Shown here: positions 7,162 to 13,806 of the stretch, piece after piece
Position numbering within the stretch: position 1 is the stretch's first letter
Layout of the letters: the number at the start of each line of letters is the position of its first letter
Source: a bacterium 1xD42-87
Lineage (GTDB): Bacteria > Bacillota > Clostridia > Lachnospirales > Lachnospiraceae
Assembly (NCBI GenBank): GCA_003611805.1
Contig: RAYM01000022.1
Span: 57,791 to 121,790 of the forward strand
Length of the DNA stretch: 64,000 bases
Direction: 5' to 3'
Position numbers and translations under genes: made by a program
Notes under the pieces: generated by a model
The model's database searches: none
What the model saw: the letters and a program-made list of their open reading frames with translations, nothing else
What the model was told of the DNA's origin: nothing

Positions 7162-7878
7162 ATGAACAATATGAACGGTATCGGCAGCTATAACGCAATG
7201 CAGAAGAATATCTATGGCGCTGCGGCGCAGAGCAGAAAGACCGCTAAAGCTGACGATAAGAAAACTGACGAGACCAAAAAGACGAACAGCAATTCCTTAC
7301 AGCTGAGCGACAAGGCGAAGGCTCTTTTACAGGAATTGAAGAAAACCTACAACAACGCAGACATCTATGTAGCTGAATATGAGACCGATGAGGAAGCGGC
7401 TGAATACCTCTCCCGCGGCTCGAAGGATTTCAGCGTACTGATCGATCCCGAAGAGCTGGAGCGGATGGCATCCGATGATGAGGTGAAGAAAAAGAACCTC
7501 AACCTCTTAGACGAGTCTCTCGGCAAACTCAGCGAGATGAAGGAAGAGTTAAAGGAGACCGGTCGCGAAGACGAAGTCGTAACGCTCGGCGTAAACATTG
7601 GCAAGGACGGACAGGTATCCTATTTCGCAGAGCTTGAAAAGTCCGGCGAGCGCACCAAAGAATTCGTTGACAAAATGCTCGAGGACAAGAAGGAAGCCAA
7701 TGCCGAGAAAGCCGACAAGGTGCAGGACAAATACAATTTCGAGCACAGCCAGCGCGCTACCGTCTCCGCAAACAGCGTAGAGGATCTGCTCGAACAGATT
7801 AAGAACTTTAACTGGGACAATGTAAAGGAAGAAACATCCATTCCGATGCCCGGAAAGAATTTCGATTTCACCGTCTGA
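7162..7878 (+). CDS. DUF6033-family protein, probably flagellum-associated
   Basis: This soluble, highly charged 238-residue protein starts MNNMNGIGSYNAMQKNIYG and contains QLSDKAKALLQELKKTYNNADIYVAEYETDEEAAEYLSRGSKDFSVLIDPEELERMA in three adjoining stretches typical of DUF6033. That family is common in Lachnospiraceae and has no known function. No signal peptide or membrane segment is seen. A sigma-28-like promoter suggests late-flagellar timing. AAGGAGGGCAAGAAC precedes the ATG. It is monocistronic and ends at a strong terminator. Confidence 0.75.
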   Translation: MNNMNGIGSYNAMQKNIYGAAAQSRKTAKADDKKTDETKKTNSNSLQLSDKAKALLQELKKTYNNADIYVAEYETDEEAAEYLSRGSKDFSVLIDPEELERMASDDEVKKKNLNLLDESLGKLSEMKEELKETGREDEVVTLGVNIGKDGQVSYFAELEKSGERTKEFVDKMLEDKKEANAEKADKVQDKYNFEHSQRATVSANSVEDLLEQIKNFNWDNVKEETSIPMPGKNFDFTV

Positions 7879-7889
7879 CCAGGTCAAAC

Positions 7890-7935
7890 AAAAAAGAACC
7901 GCTCTCTGGCGCGAACGCGGAGGGCGGTCTTTTTT
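7890..7935. terminator. Bidirectional terminator
   Basis: An A-run and GAACCGC (to 7902) face GCGGTC and a six-T run (7924-7935) across a GC-rich loop. It separates the convergent DUF6033 gene and the adenylating-enzyme gene. Confidence 0.85.
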
Positions 7936-7964
7936 GCGCAGGAAAAGCTTCCTGCCCGATTCCA

Positions 7965-9515
7965 TTAAAATCTCTTAATTTTCTTAGTCGTGTTCTTCTC
8001 AAACTCCGTGTCGCGCATCTTAACGCTAACCACACGTTTATACAGAGGCGCTTTCTCATTGTAATCATCGACGATCTTCCGAATCTCCCCCTCCACATCC
8101 TTGATCTTTTTCTTGGATGCGTATTCCAGATCAGGGAAAATCTCAGCCTCGATCACGCCGTCCTTCTCCCGCACCAGAACCTCCTGCACAAGACGCGCCG
8201 CACCGATCTTATTCTCCAGTTCCTCCGGGGAAACGTTCTCGCCGTTTGGCGTAATGATCAGGTTCTTCTTTCTTCCCGTGAGGAAAAGGAATCCGTCCTC
8301 GTCCACATAGCCCAGATCGCCTGTACGGAGCCACCCGTCCACAAGTGTTTCCGCCGTCTCCTCCGGCATCTTATAATACCCCTGCATGACGCTTGTGCCC
8401 TTCACCCAGAGTTCCTCATCCACCACTTTTACCTCGCAGTTTGGCATACATTTGCCGATGGAACCTTCCTTTTTGTCATTCGGGCAATTGGAGCTGATGA
8501 CTGGCGCACACTCAGTCATGCCATAGCCCTGCAAAATCGTAATCCCGTACTTTTCAAATCGTTTCAGATAGTCGGGATTTAAGTACGCGCCGCCGCTGCA
8601 TATGGTGTGAAGCTGTTTGCCGAACACCTTCGCCTTGATGATGGGCGCAGGCAGCCAGTCGGTCTCCTCCAGCTTCTTTGCAAAAGTCTCGATCATAAGC
8701 GGCACCATGAGAATGATGTTCGGCTCAAAGAGCTTGATATTTTTTAACACCCGCAGCAGAGAATCGTTAATACAGATCACCGCCCCGATGGATGTCCCCT
8801 TTAAGATATCCATGCTCAGACAGTAGGCATGATGAATCGGCAGCACAGAGAGCAGCACCATTCCCGGTTCAAATCCCATGTCCTGCGCCGTGGCGTTCTC
8901 AGCCAGGTTTCGGTGGGTCAGCATCACGCCCTTGCTCTTTCCGGTAGTGCCTGAAGTAAACATGATTGTCGCCAGATCCTCCGGCTGCGGGCTGTGGCAA
9001 TAGCCCGGTTCCTGCCCGTTCAGCACTTCCCGAAAAAGCAGTGTTCCCGCCGGCACATCCGCCCCGGCCGCCTCCGGGTCTGTGGCAATCCGATGTTTCA
9101 GCTTGGGGCATTTCTCCTGTGCCATCACTGCCACCGCCTCGCGCGCCTTGTCATAGATAAGCACCGTCGCGTCAGACCGGTCAATCAGCTCGCACAACTC
9201 CTCTGCAGGCAGATTTGCGTCCAGCGGCACCGCCACGCTGCCGCCGTTCACCGTGCCATAGTAAGACACGATCCACGGATAGGAGTTGTCGCCCACAATC
9301 GCTATGTGGGATCCCTGCTCGCCGAGACTGTCAAGAGCCGCAGAAAAACGCTCGCTGTCCTCACGGAGCTGCCTGTAGGTCTTTGACTCCACGACCGTCT
9401 CTTTTTTGCCGTTTCCCTTGTCACGCTTTGCTTTATAGCGGACCGCGTCCTGTGGACCATACGCCTCTGACGCCTTGACTAAAATTTCCCTGATGGTACT
9501 GCTCAATTCGTTCAT
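7965..9515 (-). CDS. AMP-dependent acyl/aminoacyl adenylating enzyme (ANL superfamily)
   Basis: This 516-residue enzyme should activate a carboxylic acid with ATP and pass it to a thiol, here most likely the carrier protein encoded just upstream. Motifs: FTSGTTGKSKG (187-197), YGMTE (331-335), RTGD (397-400), GRKKNLI in the hinge, and a C-terminal NTTKKIKRF holding the catalytic lysine. The overall style is closer to fatty-acid or aryl-acid ligases than to amino-acid-specific NRPS domains; the substrate cannot be read. The start at 9515 follows GGAGGAATATCAG; an ATG five codons earlier overlaps that site. It is the last gene of the condensation/carrier operon. Confidence 0.88.
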   Translation of the reverse strand: MNELSSTIREILVKASEAYGPQDAVRYKAKRDKGNGKKETVVESKTYRQLREDSERFSAALDSLGEQGSHIAIVGDNSYPWIVSYYGTVNGGSVAVPLDANLPAEELCELIDRSDATVLIYDKAREAVAVMAQEKCPKLKHRIATDPEAAGADVPAGTLLFREVLNGQEPGYCHSPQPEDLATIMFTSGTTGKSKGVMLTHRNLAENATAQDMGFEPGMVLLSVLPIHHAYCLSMDILKGTSIGAVICINDSLLRVLKNIKLFEPNIILMVPLMIETFAKKLEETDWLPAPIIKAKVFGKQLHTICSGGAYLNPDYLKRFEKYGITILQGYGMTECAPVISSNCPNDKKEGSIGKCMPNCEVKVVDEELWVKGTSVMQGYYKMPEETAETLVDGWLRTGDLGYVDEDGFLFLTGRKKNLIITPNGENVSPEELENKIGAARLVQEVLVREKDGVIEAEIFPDLEYASKKKIKDVEGEIRKIVDDYNEKAPLYKRVVSVKMRDTEFEKNTTKKIKRF

Positions 9516-9566
9516 CTGATATTCCTCCATATGCCGAATACCGAGTTTGCATTGGTTTTTTCGAAC

Positions 9567-9800
9567 TTAGTGTTTTCCTTCACACTGCTCGAGATAATCC
9601 ACTGCCTCCTGCACCGTGCGGATACCTGCTGCCTTCTCCTCCTCGATCTCCATGTCAAAGGTGTCCTCCACCTCGCCGAGCATACTCATAAAATCAAAGG
9701 ACGAGAAGCCGAGATCTTCCATAAACCGGGACTCCGGCTTAATATCCTCCCTTTTTACTTCCACATAGTTCGTAATGATTTCCGCTAACTGGTCAAACAT
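9567..9800 (-). CDS. Stand-alone acyl carrier protein
   Basis: This 77-residue acidic helical protein has the phosphopantetheine site DLGFSSFDFM, with Ser34 as the attachment serine, and the usual four-helix pattern. It would carry the acid activated by the adjacent adenylating enzyme, or a fatty acid, as a thioester. AAAGGAGG stands upstream. It differs from housekeeping AcpP (no GADSLD) and lies between the condensation-domain and adenylation genes, so a dedicated role in this small pathway is likely. Confidence 0.92.
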   Translation of the reverse strand: MFDQLAEIITNYVEVKREDIKPESRFMEDLGFSSFDFMSMLGEVEDTFDMEIEEEKAAGIRTVQEAVDYLEQCEGKH

Positions 9801-9820
9801 ATTATGTCAACCTCCTTTTC

Positions 9821-11215
9821 CTAAATTAATTTTATGATATCCCCGATTTTCAGATTCGGGTTCTCCGTTCCCTTAAACATGATCTTGCACATATAGTAGT
9901 AGAAACGCTCCAGCGTCTCACGGCTCACCGCCGCCACCTGATGCTCAAAGTTAAAGTCCAGCCCGTTATCGTCGGGACGGTGCATCACGGTCAGGTACAT
10001 AGCCTGTACGGTCGCCCCGTTTGGATACCACTTCGTCTTATATCGGATATCCCCCAGCTGATCTAAACCCTTCTCCTTTAAGGTCATGGGCTGGTAGGTC
10101 AGCGCCAGCGGCTCATAAGTGGCGCCCTGCGGCGTGTTGTAGGTCTTGCTCCTGTAAGCGAAATACTCCACCGGATTGAAATTCGTATGGCGGAACACCT
10201 CATTCTGCCCGTTTCTGATTGCCAGAATACCCTCCATGAAAGTCTGGTCCTTGGAGAGAATTGTCCGGAACGGGAAGGAGTGGATTCTCGTACCGCCCGA
10301 CTTCTTTTCCAGAAGAGTGGCACGTCTCGCATACGCCACGTTAATGGACACATCATCATTGTCGTTCATCTTCTGCAGGTATGTGCGGATTCCCATAATC
10401 AGCAGGCACTGCAGAGAAACATGCTGCTCCTCGCAAAAACGCATCAGCCTCTGGGTCGGCTCCTCCTCCAGATGGAAGATATCCAGCGCCGAGTCCACTT
10501 GCGCGGTGGCGGAAAAAGCCGCCCTTGTCCCGGGGAATTTCTTACGCGCCTCCTCCAGCTGTCCCGGTCCCTCAATGCCGTTAAAAATCGGCTCCGAAGT
10601 CTCGATCAGCTTCTGGAAATATTCCCTGTCCCTTGCCTGCGCCTTACTTCCCGCCTCGTAAGCAAGATCCTTTTCCAGCTGCTCGGTAAAAGAACGCATA
10701 TCGAGCGGATAAGGGTACTCAAATTTGACATTACAGTAAAGCTCAATCACGTCCCTCAGAAAACAGATCAGCGACTGGGCATCCATCAGCATATGGTCTC
10801 CCAACACGTAAAGACCCTGACAGCCGTCCGGCGTCTTAATCATCACCACCCGGTTCATTGGGCTGTCCTCCCTCTGGAAAGGCACCTGCGTCCAGCCAGT
10901 CATGATCTCAGCCGCCTCCTCCATGGTTTTCCCCGTGAAGTCCACGTACTCGATATCGCGCTCTTCCCTGTCCGCTACATACTGGTACCACTGCTCTTCC
11001 TTCTTGTCGTATGCAAAGCGCACCCGCATGGACTCACAGCGCTCATACGCCTTGTAGACCGCCCTCTTTAGCTCCTCGATATCCAGCTCATACTCGATGG
11101 TCAGGCTGGTGCCGATATTTAAAACCTCTTTCTTCGGGCAGAAATCCATATAATAAATATGGAACTTCTGCGCCACATTAAGGGGATATGTCTTGTGTCC
11201 GTTTCTCGTTTTCAT
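9821..11215 (-). CDS. Free-standing condensation-domain (NRPS C-like / acyltransferase) protein
   Basis: This 464-residue single-domain protein resembles NRPS condensation domains and the wider HxxxD acyltransferase group (PapA5, alcohol acetyltransferases). The active-site loop reads GDHMLMDAQS: His141 and Asp145 of the HHxxxDG motif are kept, the first His is Asp and the last Gly is Ala. The N-terminal PLNVAQKFHIYYMD and the C-terminal FNFEHQ...ETLERF stretches also fit. It could transfer an acyl group from the neighbouring carrier protein to an amine or alcohol. GGAGG stands before the ATG. A folded repeat separates it from the upstream hydrolase gene. Confidence 0.8.
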   Translation of the reverse strand: MKTRNGHKTYPLNVAQKFHIYYMDFCPKKEVLNIGTSLTIEYELDIEELKRAVYKAYERCESMRVRFAYDKKEEQWYQYVADREERDIEYVDFTGKTMEEAAEIMTGWTQVPFQREDSPMNRVVMIKTPDGCQGLYVLGDHMLMDAQSLICFLRDVIELYCNVKFEYPYPLDMRSFTEQLEKDLAYEAGSKAQARDREYFQKLIETSEPIFNGIEGPGQLEEARKKFPGTRAAFSATAQVDSALDIFHLEEEPTQRLMRFCEEQHVSLQCLLIMGIRTYLQKMNDNDDVSINVAYARRATLLEKKSGGTRIHSFPFRTILSKDQTFMEGILAIRNGQNEVFRHTNFNPVEYFAYRSKTYNTPQGATYEPLALTYQPMTLKEKGLDQLGDIRYKTKWYPNGATVQAMYLTVMHRPDDNGLDFNFEHQVAAVSRETLERFYYYMCKIMFKGTENPNLKIGDIIKLI

Positions 11216-11270
11216 CTATACCTCCATACATAATAGCCCCTGCCTATCACCGGCAGCCACATCACTCAAC

Positions 11271-11431
11271 CGAAAACTTGTAACAGTTCAGCCTTCGGCT
11301 TCCCTGTTACAGAATCTGCCCATTCCAAGCCGCCTTCGGCGAGGGGCAGATTCTCTCTTGTCCAAATCTACACGTTCTTGCGGACTTTGCAGCATGTGCA
11401 AAGTCCTGGGCTGAACTGTTACGAAAACTTT
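11271..11431. repeat. MITE-like folded element inside the condensation operon
   Basis: Perfect 14-base inverted ends, GTAACAGTTCAGCC (11280-11293) and GGCTGAACTGTTAC (11409-11422), are bracketed by the direct repeat CGAAAACTT (11271-11279 and 11422-11430), which looks like a target duplication. Inside are AGAATCTGCCC/GGGCAGATTCT and GGACTTTGCA/TGCAAAGTCC hairpins. It contains no gene and fills most of the gap between the hydrolase and condensation genes, so it may affect coupling or stability of the shared mRNA. Confidence 0.7.
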
Positions 11432-11451
11432 TCTTTTCCGCCCTTATAAGT

Positions 11452-12426
11452 TTACATAACTTCTCCGATAAACTCCGTCAACGCTTTCTCATAGCCTTCC
11501 ATGTCCTTGTAGTAACTCTCCGCGTGTGCCGCGCCGTCAACGATCAGCTTTCTCTTTGGCGAAGCGCAGTGTTCATAAATCTCGTCACACATGCTGCACG
11601 GCACAAAAGTGTCGTTGCCGCCGTGAATAAACAGAATCGGCACCTCCGCCTTCTCCACTTCCCGTTTGGCATTGCACTCATCCATGCCATAGCCTGCAAG
11701 CTTCCTGTTCACCAGATCCGCTCCCGGTATAACCGGAAAGGCAGGCAGATGATACATGGTGTGGAGCACATGGGTGAATACTTCCTTCGGGGACGTAAAG
11801 CCGCAGTCGGAGACGATACCCTTCACCTGCGCCGGCAGCTTTAATCCGCTCAGCATCAGAAGCGTTGCCGCCCCCATGGAAGTGCCGTGCAGAAGAACTT
11901 CCGTCTCTTCACCCAGCTCCTCAACCGCCCATCTGATCCATCCAAGCGCGTCCTGCCTGTCCAGGCACCCGAAGCCGATATACTCTCCCTCGCTTGCACC
12001 GTGCGCCCTCGCATCCGGCATAAGCATGGCAAACCCTCTCTTCTGATAGTAATCTGACAGACCGATATAATCAGACATTCCCTGACTCGTGTAACCGTGG
12101 AAACAAATCACGATTTTCCGTTTTCCCGGCTGCGCCTGCGCCGGAAAATAGGTCGCGTGCAGCTTCAGACCGTCAAAGCTCGTCTGCCACACGTCCTCAT
12201 GGGGTCTTGCAAGCATTGCCGCCTTGCGCTCCTCCATCAGCGGCATATACCGGCTCCAGTCCGTGCCCGACATCTTCATGGTACGCTCGGTCTTTGCCCT
12301 GCCGCGCTTCATGGTGCGCCCGTAAAAATAGGCGATCTCACCGCCGCATGCCGCCGCCAGGAGTCCCAGACCCACCGCTGCCTTTTTTAAAATACCGCTA
12401 CCCGACTTTCCTGTTTTCTCACTCAT
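11452..12426 (-). CDS. Membrane-anchored alpha/beta hydrolase
   Basis: This 324-residue serine hydrolase has an N-terminal membrane helix (about 12-36) followed by KRGRAK, suggesting anchoring with a basic side. The oxyanion region is CFHGYTSQG, the nucleophile elbow is GTSMG with Ser183, and Asp272 (GGNDTF) and His301 (AAHAES) complete the triad. It could cleave, cyclise or transfer the product of the condensation pathway, or act as an acylglycerol lipase. Its ATG overlaps the stop of the SCP2-like gene (ATGA), so the two are translationally coupled. Confidence 0.88.
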   Translation of the reverse strand: MSEKTGKSGSGILKKAAVGLGLLAAACGGEIAYFYGRTMKRGRAKTERTMKMSGTDWSRYMPLMEERKAAMLARPHEDVWQTSFDGLKLHATYFPAQAQPGKRKIVICFHGYTSQGMSDYIGLSDYYQKRGFAMLMPDARAHGASEGEYIGFGCLDRQDALGWIRWAVEELGEETEVLLHGTSMGAATLLMLSGLKLPAQVKGIVSDCGFTSPKEVFTHVLHTMYHLPAFPVIPGADLVNRKLAGYGMDECNAKREVEKAEVPILFIHGGNDTFVPCSMCDEIYEHCASPKRKLIVDGAAHAESYYKDMEGYEKALTEFIGEVM

Positions 12427-12806
12427 TTCTTTTTCGCCGCCTCTTTTTCTGCTTTTTTCGCTTTCTTCATTTCTCTCTGCTTCGCCTCAATGATCTCTTT
12501 CAGGCGCAGCGCCTTGTCGATATTGCCTTCCACTTTCAGTTTCTGGGTCGTGAACGCCCACACAGGATCCATCTCACCCTCCGCGATCTTTACAAGCACA
12601 TCGGGCGCACAGATAAATCTCGCGTCCCTGTCGTAATACTCGTAAGGCTCCACATAGAGCGTGCCGTCCTTCACTTCCACATAGAAAGCGCCGCCCGCCT
12701 CCTCGTCCTCAATGTCAAATTCAAAAGCCAGATGCTCGTGGATGTCACTTACATCCGCGCCCATGAATCTTCCCTTAATGTCATAGAAAAAATCTGCGTA
12801 TGTCAT
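12423..12806 (-). CDS. SCP2 sterol-carrier-like lipid-binding protein
   Basis: This 127-residue protein follows the SCP2 fold: FEFDIEDEEAGGAFYVEVKDG, a central APDVLVKIAEGEMDPVWAF segment and a closing KLKVEGNIDKALRLKEII, then a Lys-rich tail. SCP2 domains bind lipids or acyl-CoA, or serve as subdomains of larger enzymes. The start at 12806 follows GAGGAGGAAAGGG. It is the first gene of the operon and supports a lipid-like substrate for the following hydrolase and condensation enzymes. Confidence 0.8.
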   Translation of the reverse strand: MTYADFFYDIKGRFMGADVSDIHEHLAFEFDIEDEEAGGAFYVEVKDGTLYVEPYEYYDRDARFICAPDVLVKIAEGEMDPVWAFTTQKLKVEGNIDKALRLKEIIEAKQREMKKAKKAEKEAAKKK

Positions 12807-12862
12807 TTTACCCTTTCCTCCTCGCGGGAACGCCCGCTTCCCTCTCCTCACTTCTACTCTTT

Positions 12863-12920
12863 TCGACCCGCGGTCGATCTCATCTAACTAACCATATCAC
12901 ACCTTTCGACCGTTGGTCAA
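12863..12920 (-). promoter_or_regulatory. Promoter with two TetR-type operators for the SCP2-hydrolase-condensation operon
   Basis: Two inverted repeats share one pattern: TCGACC-CGC-GGTCGA (12863-12877) and TCGACC-GTT-GGTCAA (12906-12920). The minus-strand promoter is TTGACC (12915-12920), 18 bases, TATGGT (12891-12896), so one operator contains the -35 and the other lies at the transcription start. A repressor on both sites would shut the operon. The divergent TetR gene is the obvious candidate. Confidence 0.8.
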
Positions 12921-13025
12921 CTAGTTTGTGAATTGTATTTATTTTAATACCTTTTCCACACCGCCGCCTGACTGACACCATAATAACAGCAATTAGAATA
13001 ATATTTCCCAATCTCCCCCTGGCGA

Positions 13026-13078
13026 TTGTCCCCACCGATAAATTGTGGTAAAATTTTCGCGAAGGCAATGAACAGTGC
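13026..13078 (+). promoter_or_regulatory. tetR promoter and leader block (copy 2 of the mecA block)
   Basis: TTGTCC (13026-13031), 17 bases and TAAAAT (13049-13054) form the promoter. Bases 13045-13078 repeat the mecA promoter-leader block with 31 of 34 identities. A CAGTGC/GCACTG hairpin follows at about 13073-13086. Confidence 0.65.
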
Positions 13079-13121
13079 GTGCACTGCGAATAAGCGCACC
13101 TTCACCAGAAAGGCACCCACC

Positions 13122-13742
13122 ATGGCAGACACTCAGAAATATGACAGAATTTTAGACGCACTCCAGCAGCTTATGATCGATGAGAGCATACAGAATATCT
13201 CCGTCAGCGACATCGCCGCCAAAGCGGGAATCGGCAAGGGCAGCATTTATTATTATTTTCCGTCAAAAGAGGCAATTTTAGACGCGCTGATCAGAAGAAA
13301 TTACGAAGCGCCTCTGCAGACCGCGAAAAAGCTGGCCGACCAGACGGATATCCCGCCCTTCACGCGGATGGCAATGCTGTTCCAGGCATGCCGCAGTTCC
13401 GCCGCCGCCTTCCTGAAACAGGGCAGTCAGAAAAGCAGAGCCATCACCATGCAGGAATCCGCTTATCTGCACCAAAAATACTTAAATTACCTGATCTCGG
13501 AATTAAAACCGAATCTGGCGAAGATTATCAGGCAGGGCATTGCCGCCGGGGAAATCCATTTTGACTACCCGGAGGCGCTGGCGGAAATCGTACTGATTGT
13601 CCTGGGCGTAAAGCTGAACAACACCTTTCTCTCCACCACGCCGGAGGACTGCGAATACACCATTCGGGGACTGATCTCCCTGCTGGAACAGGGAACGGGG
13701 CTTCCCGAAGGAACCTTAAATTATTTGAATTTAACTGAATAA
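13122..13742 (+). CDS. TetR-family regulator, probable repressor of the condensation operon
   Basis: This 206-residue protein has the TetR DNA-binding head: NISVSDIAAKAGIGKGSIYYYF followed by SKEAILDALI. A helical ligand-binding body with no recognisable ligand motif comes after. The start at 13122 (MADTQKYD) has AAAGG upstream; earlier in-frame codons lie within the promoter block. It is divergent from the lipid/condensation operon, whose promoter carries two matched operators. It is also followed after 64 bases, with only small hairpins between, by the GH112 gene, so read-through into sugar catabolism is possible. Confidence 0.9.
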   Translation: MADTQKYDRILDALQQLMIDESIQNISVSDIAAKAGIGKGSIYYYFPSKEAILDALIRRNYEAPLQTAKKLADQTDIPPFTRMAMLFQACRSSAAAFLKQGSQKSRAITMQESAYLHQKYLNYLISELKPNLAKIIRQGIAAGEIHFDYPEALAEIVLIVLGVKLNNTFLSTTPEDCEYTIRGLISLLEQGTGLPEGTLNYLNLTE

Positions 13743-13806
13743 CAAATCGAACTTCGTTCGATTGCGAGATCCGCTCCGCGGACTCGAATAAAAAGGAGGA
13801 CCGAAC

